The notes under the pieces are model-generated. The model saw nothing but the letters and a program-made list of their open reading frames with translations. It did no database searches and was not told the DNA's origin. The translations under genes were made by a program, and so were the position numbers. Below are positions 46,259 through 54,059 of a stretch of 64,000 nt of DNA, one piece after another. Origin of the DNA: Curvibacter lanceolatus ATCC 14669 (GTDB lineage: Bacteria > Pseudomonadota > Gammaproteobacteria > Burkholderiales > Burkholderiaceae_C); assembly GCF_000381265.1 (NCBI RefSeq), contig NZ_KB906278.1:1-64000 (forward strand), given 5' to 3'. Positions within the stretch are counted from its first letter, which is position 1, and every line of letters starts with the position of its first letter.

Positions 46259-46356
46259 GGATCCCGTGCAATGGCGCACCGGATCCCTCCGGGACGAAGG
46301 CGTCCCCACATGCTGAATCGAGTCATCGAGCCAGCATCGTGTGGACGCCTTTTTTG
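46259..46356 (+). promoter_or_regulatory. ANTAR (NasT-type) antitermination leader of the nasC-like/nasA operon
   Basis: P1 at 46259-46286 is the best of the six hairpins: GTGC/GCAC around loop AATGGC (A1, G4), a C-C mismatch, then GGATCC/GGATCC. P2 at 46291-46306: GGGAC/GTCCC around loop GAAGGC. The terminator starts in the P2 loop (46297, AAGGCGTCC) and pairs with GGACGCCT (46343-46350), with further pairing CCACA/TGTGG and TGCTG/CAGCA as an alternative register, then TTTTTTG. Confidence 0.85.
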
Positions 46357-46408
46357 TTTTCCGGACCGACTGGCACGCCAGAGCGGCCCCAAGCGACGGA
46401 GCATGACG

Positions 46409-47644
46409 ATGAAAAAACTCAAGCTGGTGATGGTCGGCAATGGCATGGCCGGGGTGCGCACCATCGAAGAACTGCTGAAGGTCGATCCCTCGCTGTACGA
46501 GATCACCATCTTCGGCGCCGAGCCGCACCCCAACTACAACCGCATCATGCTGTCGCCCGTGCTGGCCGGCGAGCAGACGCTGGAGGACATCGTCCTCAAC
46601 CCCTACGACTGGTACCACGACCACGGCATCACCCTGCACAGCGGCAAGACAGTGGTGCAGATCGACCGCACCCGCCGCGTGGTGCGGGCCGAAGACGGCA
46701 CCGAGGCGGCCTACGACCGGCTGCTGCTGTGCACGGGCTCCACCCCCTTCATGCTGCCGGTTCCGGGCAAGGACCTCCAGGGGGTGATTGCCTACCGCGA
46801 CATCCACGACACCAACACCATGATCGAAACCGCCGCCAAACACCGCCATGCCGTGGTCATCGGCGGCGGCCTGCTGGGGCTGGAGGCCGCCAACGGCCTG
46901 ATGCTGCGCGGCATGAGCGTGACAGTGGTGCACGTGAACGCCTGGCTGATGGAACGCCAGCTCGACGATGTGGCAGCCCGGCTGCTGCAGCACTCGCTGG
47001 AAGAGCGCGGCCTGCAGTTCCGCCTGGGGGCGCAGACCCAGGCGCTGGTGGGTGGCGAAGACGGACGTGTCAAGGCCGTGCGCTTCAAGGACGGCACCGA
47101 GGTGCCTGCCGACCTGGTGGTGATGGCCGTGGGTGTGCGCCCCAACACCGAGCTGGCCGAGCAGGCCGGCCTGCTGGTGAACCGGGGCATCGTGGTCAAC
47201 GACACCTTGCAGACCGTGACCGACCCGCGCATCTGGTCGGTGGGCGAGTGCGCCACCCACCGCGGCACCGCCTACGGCCTGGTGGCCCCGCTGTTCGAGC
47301 AGGCCCAGGTGGCCGCCAACCACCTGGCCGAGTTCGGCATCGCGCGCTACCTGGGCTCGCACACGTCGACCAAGCTCAAGGTCACCGGCATCGACCTGTT
47401 CTCAGCCGGCAACTTCATGGGCGGCGAAGGCACCGAGGAGATCGTGCTGAGCGACCCCCGTGCCGGGGTCTACAAGAAGCTGGTCATCCAGGACGACAAG
47501 CTGATCGGGGCCTGCCTGTACGGCGACACGGTGGACGGCAGCTGGTACTTCAAGCTGCTGCGCGAGCGCTGCAGCGTGGCCGACTTCCGCGACCAGCTGA
47601 TGTTCGGCGAATCCAGTCGCCAGTCCAGCGCGCTCAAGGCCTGA
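46409..47644 (+). CDS. FAD/NADH oxidoreductase, NasC-like (N-terminal half of NirB)
   Basis: 411 aa from ATG at 46409, which is eight bases after GGAG; ATG at 46403 is too close to it. FAD-binding VMVGNGMAGVRTIEELL, NAD-binding VVIGGGLLGLEAANGL, FAD motif VWSVGECATHRG-type (IWSVGECATHRG). It matches the first half of NADH nitrite reductase NirB and stops after VADFRDQLMFGE. The [2Fe-2S] and siroheme domains of NirB are absent. This is the layout of NasC of Klebsiella, which feeds NADH electrons to nitrate reductase. First gene of an operon with a PilJ-domain protein and nasA. Confidence 0.82.
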   Translation: MKKLKLVMVGNGMAGVRTIEELLKVDPSLYEITIFGAEPHPNYNRIMLSPVLAGEQTLEDIVLNPYDWYHDHGITLHSGKTVVQIDRTRRVVRAEDGTEAAYDRLLLCTGSTPFMLPVPGKDLQGVIAYRDIHDTNTMIETAAKHRHAVVIGGGLLGLEAANGLMLRGMSVTVVHVNAWLMERQLDDVAARLLQHSLEERGLQFRLGAQTQALVGGEDGRVKAVRFKDGTEVPADLVVMAVGVRPNTELAEQAGLLVNRGIVVNDTLQTVTDPRIWSVGECATHRGTAYGLVAPLFEQAQVAANHLAEFGIARYLGSHTSTKLKVTGIDLFSAGNFMGGEGTEEIVLSDPRAGVYKKLVIQDDKLIGACLYGDTVDGSWYFKLLRERCSVADFRDQLMFGESSRQSSALKA

Positions 47645-47664
47645 GGCACGATCGGAGAAGCACC

Positions 47665-48444
47665 ATGGGTCTGAAACGCCGACACTTTCTGGGGCTGGCG
47701 ACCTGCTGGGCCGCCTCGGCCTGGGCCCAGGTCGACCTGGCCGACGCCATCAACATGGCCGGACGCCAGCGCATGCTCTCGCAGCGCATGGTCAAGGCCT
47801 GGCTGGCCTTGGCGGCCCAGGCCCCCACGCCTGCCGCACAGCAGGTGCTGGGCCAGTCGATGGCGCTGTTCGAGCGCCAGCAGGAACAACTCAAGACCTA
47901 CGCGCCCAGCCTGGCGATCCGCGGCACCTATGCCGCACTGGACACCGCCTGGCAGGCGCTGCGCGAAGGACTGAACGCCCCACCCGCCGCCGCACGGGCA
48001 CCCGCCCTGCTGCAGGCCGATGCCCAGGTCCTGGCCTTGGCCCAGCAAGGCACGACCCAGCTGGAAGCCACCTCCACCCGGCCCGCAGGCCCCCTGGTCA
48101 ACCTCGCTGGACGGCAGCGCATGCTGTCGCAACGCCTGGCCAAGTTCTACCTGGCCGGCGTGCTGCAGGTCGATCCAGGCCTGGTGGGCGCCGAAATGTC
48201 CCGGGCACGCAACGACTTTCTGCAGGCCCAGGACACGCTGCGCAAGGCCCCGGAGACCCACCCCCGCATCACGGAGGAACTGACCTTGGCCGACGGCCAA
48301 TGGGTGTTCTTCGATGCCGCACTGAAAAGAATGGTCTCGGCCACCCCCGGCAGCAAACCCCTGTCGGAGGTGTTCGTGACCAGCGAAAACCTGCTCTCGG
48401 TGATGGATCGCGTCACCGGGATGTATGCGGCCCTCAAGGCCTGA
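47665..48444 (+). CDS. Exported protein with two PilJ-type (P-box-like) motifs
   Basis: 259 aa, GGAG before ATG. Signal peptide residues 1-21 (cleavage near AWAQ). Two repeats of the PilJ N-terminal domain: DAINMAGRQRMLSQRM (about 27-42) and LVNLAGRQRMLSQRL (about 144-158), each followed by a helical stretch. The motif resembles the nitrate-binding P-box of the sensors NarX/NarQ (pattern IN-x-AG-xx-RM-x-S-x-R). No membrane or signalling domain follows, so it would be a soluble periplasmic protein. Placed between the NADH reductase and nitrate reductase genes; I infer a nitrate or nitrite binding role. Confidence 0.8.
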   Translation: MGLKRRHFLGLATCWAASAWAQVDLADAINMAGRQRMLSQRMVKAWLALAAQAPTPAAQQVLGQSMALFERQQEQLKTYAPSLAIRGTYAALDTAWQALREGLNAPPAAARAPALLQADAQVLALAQQGTTQLEATSTRPAGPLVNLAGRQRMLSQRLAKFYLAGVLQVDPGLVGAEMSRARNDFLQAQDTLRKAPETHPRITEELTLADGQWVFFDAALKRMVSATPGSKPLSEVFVTSENLLSVMDRVTGMYAALKA

Positions 48445-48456
48445 ACGGAGAACCCC

Positions 48457-48519
48457 ATGACCCTCTGGAAACCTGTCCGCCCCCAGGCGATGACTGCCGC
48501 AGGAGCCCCATGCCGATGA
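48457..48519 (+). CDS. Candidate 20-codon leader ORF coupled to nasA
   Basis: ATG at 48457 preceded by CGGAGAA. Frame of 20 codons (MTLWKPVRPQAMTAAGAPCR) ending TGA at 48517-48519, which overlaps the nasA ATG at 48516 as ATGA. No homolog recognised. It may help start translation of nasA, or it may be chance. Confidence 0.3.
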   Translation: MTLWKPVRPQAMTAAGAPCR

Positions 48520-51350
48520 GCGCCATCCCCCAGGAAACCCGTTCCACCTGCCCCTATTGCGGCGTGGGCTGCGGCGTGATCATCGAAACCCGCGCCCACG
48601 CCATCACCGGCGTGCGCGGCGACCCGGAACACCCGGCCAACTTCGGGCGGCTGTGCACTAAGGGCTCCACCCTGCACCTCACCGCCAGCGCCGCGGTCAC
48701 CCGCCAGACCCGGCTGCTGCAGCCGCTGCAACGCCTGCAAAGGCGTGGCCCGCCCCAGCCCCTGGCCTGGAACGCTGCCCTGGACCTGGCCGCTGACCAG
48801 CTGGGCCGCATCGTGCATGAGCATGGGCCCGATGCCCTGGGCTTCTACCTGTCGGGCCAGTTGCTGACCGAGGACTACTACGTCTTCAACAAGCTGGCCA
48901 AAGGCCTGCTGGGCACCAACAACCTCGACACCAACTCGCGCCTGTGCATGAGCAGCGCCGTGGCCGGCTACAAGGCCACCCTGGGGGCCGACGCCCCACC
49001 GGCCAGCTATGCCGATTTCGACCATGCCGACTGCCTGTTCATCGCCGGCAGCAACACCGCCTGGGCCCACCCGATCGCGTTTCGCCGCATCGAAGACGCC
49101 AAGCGCGCCCGCCCCGGCCTGAAGATCGTGGTGGTCGACCCGCGCCGCACCGACACGGTCGAGCTGGCAGACCTGCACCTGGCCATCCAGCCCGGCACCG
49201 ATGTGATGCTGTTCCACGGCATGCTGCACATCATGCTGTGGGAGGGCTGGACGAATCCGGCCTACATCGCGGCCCACACCAGCGGCTTCGACGCGCTGCA
49301 GGCCGTGGTGCGCGATTGCACGCCCACCCGCGTAGCCGAGGTCTGCGGCATCACCGCGCAGGACCTGCGCGAGGCCGCACGCCTGTTTGCCACCTCGCCC
49401 GCCACGCTGAGCCTGTACTGCCAGGGCCTGAACCAGTCCAGCAGCGGCACGGCCAAGAACGCCGCACTGATCAACCTGCACCTGGCCACCGGCCAGATCG
49501 GCCGCCCAGGGGCCGCCCCGTTCTCGCTGACGGGCCAGCCCAATGCCATGGGCGGGCGCGAGGTGGGCGGGCTGGCCAACCTGCTGAGCGCCCACCGCGA
49601 CATGGCCAACCCGCAGCACCGCGCCGAAGTGGCCGCCCACTGGGGGTTGGACCAGGTGCCCGGCACCCCGGGCAAGAGCGCAGTCGAGATGTTCGAGGCC
49701 GCGGCCGATGGCCAGATCAAGGCCTTGTGGATTGCCTGCACCAACCCCGCCCAATCGATGCCGGACCAGGCCACCGTGCGCCGTGCCCTGCAGCGCGCCG
49801 AGTTCGTGGTGCTGCAGGAGGCCTTTGCCAGCACCGCCACCGCCGAATTCGCCGACCTGCTGCTGCCCGCCACCACCTGGGGCGAGAAGCTGGGCACCGT
49901 GACCAACAGCGAACGGCGCATCAGCCGCGTGCGCGCCGCCCTGCCCCCGGCCGGTGAGGCGCGTCACGACTGGGCCATCGGCGTGCAACTGGCCCATCGT
50001 CTGGAGGCCCGGCTGCGCCCCGGCCAGGCCACGCTGTTCCCCTACCCCACCGAAGCCCCCGAGGCCGGAGTGGAAGCCATCTGGTGCGAGCACCGCGAAT
50101 CCACCCGTGGCCGCGACCTGGACATCACCGGCCTGAGCTACGCCCTGCTAGACCGCCAGGGCCCACAGCAATGGCCTCTGCCCGCCGGCGCGCAGACGGG
50201 CAAGGCGCGGCTGTACGAAGACGGCGTGTTCCCCACGCCCGATGGCCGCGCCCGCTTCAGCGCCACCGCCTACCAGCCGGTGGCCGAGAGCCGCGATGAG
50301 CGCTACCCCTTTTCGCTCACTACCAGCCGACTGCGGGATCAGTGGCACGGCATGAGCCGCACCGGCACGCTGGGCCGCCTGTTCGGCCATGTGCCCGAGC
50401 CCGCGGTGCAGCTCCACCCCCAGGACATGGCCCGCCACCAATGGCGAGACGGCGAGCTGGTGAGCGTGCAGTCGCGCCGCGGCGCCATCGTGCTGCCGGT
50501 GCAGGCCAGCACGGACATCGGCATCAGCCAGGCCTGCATCGCCATGCACTGGGGCTCTGAGTTTCTCAGCGGCTGCTCGGCCACCGGCGAGGCCTTGGCC
50601 GGCGTCAACACCCTGATGCCCAGCACCTTCTGCCCGGGCTCCAAGCAGCCCGAGCTCAAGCATGCCGCCGTGCGCATCAGCAAGGCCGAGCTGCCCTGGT
50701 CCCTGGTGGCCATGGCCTGGCTGCCCGCCGACCAGGCCCTCACGGTGCGCGAGCAGCTCAAGCCTCTGATGGCGGCCTTTGCCTTCAGTGCCTGCGTGCC
50801 CTTTGGGCCGTCTGGGCCGTCTGGGCCGTCAGGGCCCGCACAGGGCGAACGCACCGGCGTGCTGTTCCGCGCCGCCGCACTCGAAGCCCCCCCGCCCGAG
50901 CTGCTGGTGCAGATCGAGGCCCTGCTGGGCCTGCGCGACACCGACTCGCTGCGCTACATCGACGCGCAGCGTGGCCAGCGCCGCACCGTGCGGGTCGAGC
51001 CCCAGGGGGAGGACATCCGCGTCACCGGCCTGCTGCTGGGCGGCGACACCCGCGCCGAGGTGTGGCTCAAGACCTTGCTGCAAGAGTATCTGCCCGCCCA
51101 GGCCTACGGGCGCCTGCTGCTGTCGCCGGGCGCCGAAGCCCCGGTCGCCGTGGTGAGCCAAGGCCGAACCGTGTGCAGCTGCCTGGGTGTGACGGACCAG
51201 GCCATCGAGGCCAAGTTGGCGGTTTGCCAGGGCCCGGACGAGGATCGGCTCGGCCAGCTGCAGGGGGCGCTGAAATGTGGCACGAATTGTGGTTCATGTG
51301 TGCCGGAGCTCAAGCGCATGGTGCGGTTGATCAAGCCCGTGACCGGCTGA
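48516..51350 (+). CDS. nasA: Assimilatory nitrate reductase, molybdenum catalytic subunit
   Basis: 944 aa from ATG at 48516 (ATG at 48510 is an alternative, four bases after AGGAG). [4Fe-4S] site STCPYCGVGCGVII with later RLCTKGSTL; molybdopterin domains with LCMSSAVAGYK, TNPAQSMPD, and the C-terminal MoCo-binding region LTTSRLRDQWHGMSRTG. A collagen-like GPSGPSGPSGP linker (near residue 770) leads to a BFD-like [2Fe-2S] domain, VCSCLGVTDQAI ... CGTNCGSCVPELKRMV. Takes electrons from the NasC-like protein and reduces nitrate to nitrite in the cytoplasm. Confidence 0.95.
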   Translation: MSAIPQETRSTCPYCGVGCGVIIETRAHAITGVRGDPEHPANFGRLCTKGSTLHLTASAAVTRQTRLLQPLQRLQRRGPPQPLAWNAALDLAADQLGRIVHEHGPDALGFYLSGQLLTEDYYVFNKLAKGLLGTNNLDTNSRLCMSSAVAGYKATLGADAPPASYADFDHADCLFIAGSNTAWAHPIAFRRIEDAKRARPGLKIVVVDPRRTDTVELADLHLAIQPGTDVMLFHGMLHIMLWEGWTNPAYIAAHTSGFDALQAVVRDCTPTRVAEVCGITAQDLREAARLFATSPATLSLYCQGLNQSSSGTAKNAALINLHLATGQIGRPGAAPFSLTGQPNAMGGREVGGLANLLSAHRDMANPQHRAEVAAHWGLDQVPGTPGKSAVEMFEAAADGQIKALWIACTNPAQSMPDQATVRRALQRAEFVVLQEAFASTATAEFADLLLPATTWGEKLGTVTNSERRISRVRAALPPAGEARHDWAIGVQLAHRLEARLRPGQATLFPYPTEAPEAGVEAIWCEHRESTRGRDLDITGLSYALLDRQGPQQWPLPAGAQTGKARLYEDGVFPTPDGRARFSATAYQPVAESRDERYPFSLTTSRLRDQWHGMSRTGTLGRLFGHVPEPAVQLHPQDMARHQWRDGELVSVQSRRGAIVLPVQASTDIGISQACIAMHWGSEFLSGCSATGEALAGVNTLMPSTFCPGSKQPELKHAAVRISKAELPWSLVAMAWLPADQALTVREQLKPLMAAFAFSACVPFGPSGPSGPSGPAQGERTGVLFRAAALEAPPPELLVQIEALLGLRDTDSLRYIDAQRGQRRTVRVEPQGEDIRVTGLLLGGDTRAEVWLKTLLQEYLPAQAYGRLLLSPGAEAPVAVVSQGRTVCSCLGVTDQAIEAKLAVCQGPDEDRLGQLQGALKCGTNCGSCVPELKRMVRLIKPVTG

Positions 51351-51476
51351 TACTCAATGCAGGTGTGGCATCGCAGAAGCCGCACCAAAGTTGGGCATAT
51401 AGCCGAAAGTCAGAAGGCTTCAGGGACAATGCGCGGCTCTGTTTCAACAGACCTTCCAAAAAAAGCAGACCACGAC

Positions 51477-52382
51477 ATGGCAATCAGTCAGTACATCAAG
51501 GAAATTGGCCGCGGCAAAGAGGGCGCACGCCCCCTGAGCCGGGAGCAGGCGGCCGACCTCATGGGGCAGGTGCTGGATGGCACGGTGACCGATCTGGAAA
51601 TCGGCGCCTTCTGCCTGGCCATGCGCATCAAGGGAGAAACCCCCGAGGAGATGGCCGGGTTTCTCGATGCCACCCATGCCCGCATGACCCGCATGCCCCC
51701 CTCGCTCCAACCGATGGTGGTGCTGCCCAGCTACAACGGTGCACGCAAGCTGCCCGTGCTCACCCCCCTGCTGGCCTTGCTGCTGGCGCGCCGCGGTGCC
51801 AGCGTGCTGGTGCATGGCACCCCCACCGAGGAAGCCCGCGTTCCCGCCGCCGCCGTGCTGTCGGCGCTTGGCACCCCGTCGCTGGTGGCGGTGCGACCGC
51901 TCAAGGCCGGCGAACTGGTGTACGCGCCCACGGGCTTGCTGCTGCCGGGGCTGAAGCGCCTGCTGGAAGTGCGCCGGGCCGTGGGCCTGCGCAACTCCGC
52001 CCACAGCATGGTCAAGCTGATGAGCCCTTGCCAGGGCCCCAGCGTGCTGGTGAGCAGCTACACCCACCCCGAGTACGCCGAATCGATGGCCGCCACCCTG
52101 GCCCTGACCGGGCAGCGCGCCCTGCTGCTGCGCGGCACCGAAGGCGAGGTGGTGGCCGACCCGCGCCGCACCCCCGAGATGACGGCCTACATCGGGGGCC
52201 AGGCCCACCCCTGGCAGGAAGCCCAGCAAGGCCCGCTGGCAGCCTTGCCGGAGCTGCCCCGCGACATCAGCGCGGCCTCCACCGCCAACTACATTCAACT
52301 GGTGCTGGCCGGCAAGCTGCCGGTTCCGGCCCCCATCGCACGCCAGGTCGAACACATCCTGCGCCTTGTGGAACACCCATGA
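51477..52382 (+). CDS. ybiB: YbiB family protein (anthranilate phosphoribosyltransferase fold)
   Basis: 301 aa. Glycosyl transferase family 3-like fold; starts YIKEIGRGKEGARPLSREQAADLMGQVLDG. The substrate-binding GTGG of TrpD is not kept, in line with TrpD2/YbiB proteins, which are reported to bind nucleic acid rather than make phosphoribosyl anthranilate. YbiB commonly sits next to assimilatory nitrate reductase in Burkholderiales. Its stop codon overlaps the cobA ATG. Confidence 0.85.
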   Translation: MAISQYIKEIGRGKEGARPLSREQAADLMGQVLDGTVTDLEIGAFCLAMRIKGETPEEMAGFLDATHARMTRMPPSLQPMVVLPSYNGARKLPVLTPLLALLLARRGASVLVHGTPTEEARVPAAAVLSALGTPSLVAVRPLKAGELVYAPTGLLLPGLKRLLEVRRAVGLRNSAHSMVKLMSPCQGPSVLVSSYTHPEYAESMAATLALTGQRALLLRGTEGEVVADPRRTPEMTAYIGGQAHPWQEAQQGPLAALPELPRDISAASTANYIQLVLAGKLPVPAPIARQVEHILRLVEHP

Positions 52383-53215
52383 CAGACTCTTTCGCTTCCG
52401 ACGCCAAAACCTCAGCCACCCTGCCAGGCCACTGCACCCTGGTGGGTGCCGGCCCGGGTGACCCCGAATTGCTCACGCTCAAGGCCGTCAAGGCCTTGCA
52501 GCGCGCCACCGTGCTGCTGGTGGACGACCTGGTCAGCGACGACATCGTGGCCCTGGCCTCGCCCCAGGCCCGCGTGGTCTATGTGGGCAAGCGCGGCGGC
52601 TGCAAATCGACCCCGCAGGCCTTCATCGAGAAGCTGATGATCACGGCAGTGCACGAGGGCGAGCAGGTGGTGCGGCTCAAGGGGGGCGACCCCTTCATCT
52701 TCGGTCGGGGGGGCGAAGAGGTCGAGCACCTGCGCGCCGCCGGCATCGAGGTCAGTGTGGTCAATGGCATCACCTCCGGGCTGGCCGCGGTGACCTCGCT
52801 GGGCGTGCCCCTGACGCACCGCGAACACGCCCATGGCGTGGTGTTTGTCACTGGCCACGCCAAGCCCGGCGACAGCGGCACCGACTGGCCCGCCCTGGCC
52901 GCCACCGCCCACAGCGCCCGCCTCACCCTGGTGATCTACATGGGCGTGAGCGGGGCCGAACGCATCCAGCAGGAGTTGCTGCAAGGCTTGCCCGGCCACA
53001 CCCCGGTGGCCATCGTGCAGCACGCCACCCTGCCCACGCAGCGCCACGCCATCACCACCCTGGCGCAGCTGTGCCACACGCTGCAGGCCGAGCAACTGGG
53101 CAGCCCGTCGGTGATCGTGGTGGGCGACGTGATCGGCGGGGTGCAGGCCCTGGCCCACAACCCCTCCCTGCCTGCGGGCGACGAGGCCCTGGGCGAACGC
53201 ACCGGCACGTTCTGA
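52379..53215 (+). CDS. cobA: Uroporphyrinogen-III C-methyltransferase (SUMT)
   Basis: 278 aa, single SUMT domain (CobA type, not the CysG fusion). Motifs VGAGPGDPELLTLKA, VYVGKRGG, VVRLKGGDPFIFGRGGEE, GITSGLAAVTSLGVPLTHR and VIYMGVSGAERI. Makes precorrin-2 for siroheme, the cofactor of assimilatory nitrite reductase. Translationally coupled to ybiB (ATGA). The dehydrogenase/chelatase step is not encoded here. Confidence 0.95.
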   Translation: MTDSFASDAKTSATLPGHCTLVGAGPGDPELLTLKAVKALQRATVLLVDDLVSDDIVALASPQARVVYVGKRGGCKSTPQAFIEKLMITAVHEGEQVVRLKGGDPFIFGRGGEEVEHLRAAGIEVSVVNGITSGLAAVTSLGVPLTHREHAHGVVFVTGHAKPGDSGTDWPALAATAHSARLTLVIYMGVSGAERIQQELLQGLPGHTPVAIVQHATLPTQRHAITTLAQLCHTLQAEQLGSPSVIVVGDVIGGVQALAHNPSLPAGDEALGERTGTF

Positions 53216-53251
53216 AAGCGCCCTGCCGGCCTGACTCGGCACTGACAATTC

Positions 53252-53267
53252 TGGCCCGGCATTTGCT
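53252..53267 (+). promoter_or_regulatory. Sigma-54 promoter of the PilJ/chemoreceptor-like gene
   Basis: TGGCCC (53252-53257), five bases, TTGCT (53263-53267): one mismatch to the -24/-12 consensus. Predicted start near 53279, only about 28 bases before the ATG, with no leader hairpins. Confidence 0.7.
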
Positions 53268-53305
53268 TCGTGTCCGTTGTGTTCACCAGGGAAAGAGAAG
53301 TCCGC

Positions 53306-54034
53306 ATGACTGCATTGGCTCGACACCACTCCACGGCTCACACGGCCCCAACGGCCTATGCGCCAGCCCTGCCCACCGGCCCGGGCGCCGCAGCCAGGCC
53401 CAAGGAAGGCGACATCTCCCTGGTCAACATGGCCGCCCGCCAGCGCATGCTGTCGCAACGCATGATCCTGCAGACCGTGCTGGCCGCCCAGGGGCACGCC
53501 GGTCAGTTGGTGGCCGCACGCAAATCACTCGACCTGTTCACCAGCAGCCAGCAACACCTGCGCGAGACCGGCCGGGCCCTGCCCGCCGAGCAATCGCAGA
53601 CCATCCTGCGCGCCTATGAAGGCCCCCAAGGCGCGGGGCAGACCATCGACACCTTCATCGAACAACTGCGCTCCACCCTGGACCAGATCGAACGCCAGGA
53701 CCGGCGGGTGAATGACACCCTGGCCGCGCTGGTGGACAGCACCGATCGGGTGCTCGATGCCCTGAACCGTGCCACTACCGCCTTCGACCAGGTCACGGCC
53801 GCGCAATCGCAAGCCATGATGCGCGAGCTGACCGGCATCGTGGCCTCGATCCAGACGGTGGCCCGCGAAGCCAAGGTGGTGAGCTTCAACGCCCAGGTCA
53901 TGGCGGCCCGCGCCGGCCAGCACGGCCGCGAGTTTGCGGTGGTGGCCAACGTGCTGTCGGGCATCACGGCCGAGATTGACGGCCTGTCGCTCAAGGCGGT
54001 GTCGCTGGCCGGGCGCCAGGGCGTCAAGCACTGA
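53306..54034 (+). CDS. Cytosolic PilJ-domain protein with a degenerate chemoreceptor tip
   Basis: 242 aa from ATG at 53306, with AGAAG upstream. No signal peptide or membrane segment. One PilJ/P-box-like motif, LVNMAARQRMLSQRM (about 39-53), then helices. Residues about 180-230 resemble the signalling tip of methyl-accepting proteins: REAKVVSFNAQVMAARAGQHGREFAVVA. The tip glutamate of the usual EAARAGE is changed and the C-terminal half of the hairpin is missing, so normal CheA coupling is doubtful. I infer a soluble nitrate sensor or adaptor linked to the nas genes. Confidence 0.78.
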   Translation: MTALARHHSTAHTAPTAYAPALPTGPGAAARPKEGDISLVNMAARQRMLSQRMILQTVLAAQGHAGQLVAARKSLDLFTSSQQHLRETGRALPAEQSQTILRAYEGPQGAGQTIDTFIEQLRSTLDQIERQDRRVNDTLAALVDSTDRVLDALNRATTAFDQVTAAQSQAMMRELTGIVASIQTVAREAKVVSFNAQVMAARAGQHGREFAVVANVLSGITAEIDGLSLKAVSLAGRQGVKH

Positions 54035-54059
54035 ACGGGCTGCGCCGAAACAGCCCGTC

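Noticed and set aside
46211-46300. Frame starting near 46226 as the N-terminus of the NADH reductase
   Set aside because: It would cover the sigma-54 promoter and leader hairpins; the real start at 46409 has a Shine-Dalgarno.
44554-47660. Long plus-strand frame running through the kinase gene and into the reductase
   Set aside because: Only its last part (47665-48444) is a real gene; the earlier part is antisense to the kinase and out of frame with the reductase.
48147-50093. Long minus-strand frame opposite nasA
   Set aside because: Antisense shadow; nasA has full cofactor motifs on the plus strand.
51370-51385. Sigma-54-like TGGCAT-N5-AAGCC before ybiB
   Set aside because: The -12 element lacks TT of TTGC; too weak to claim.
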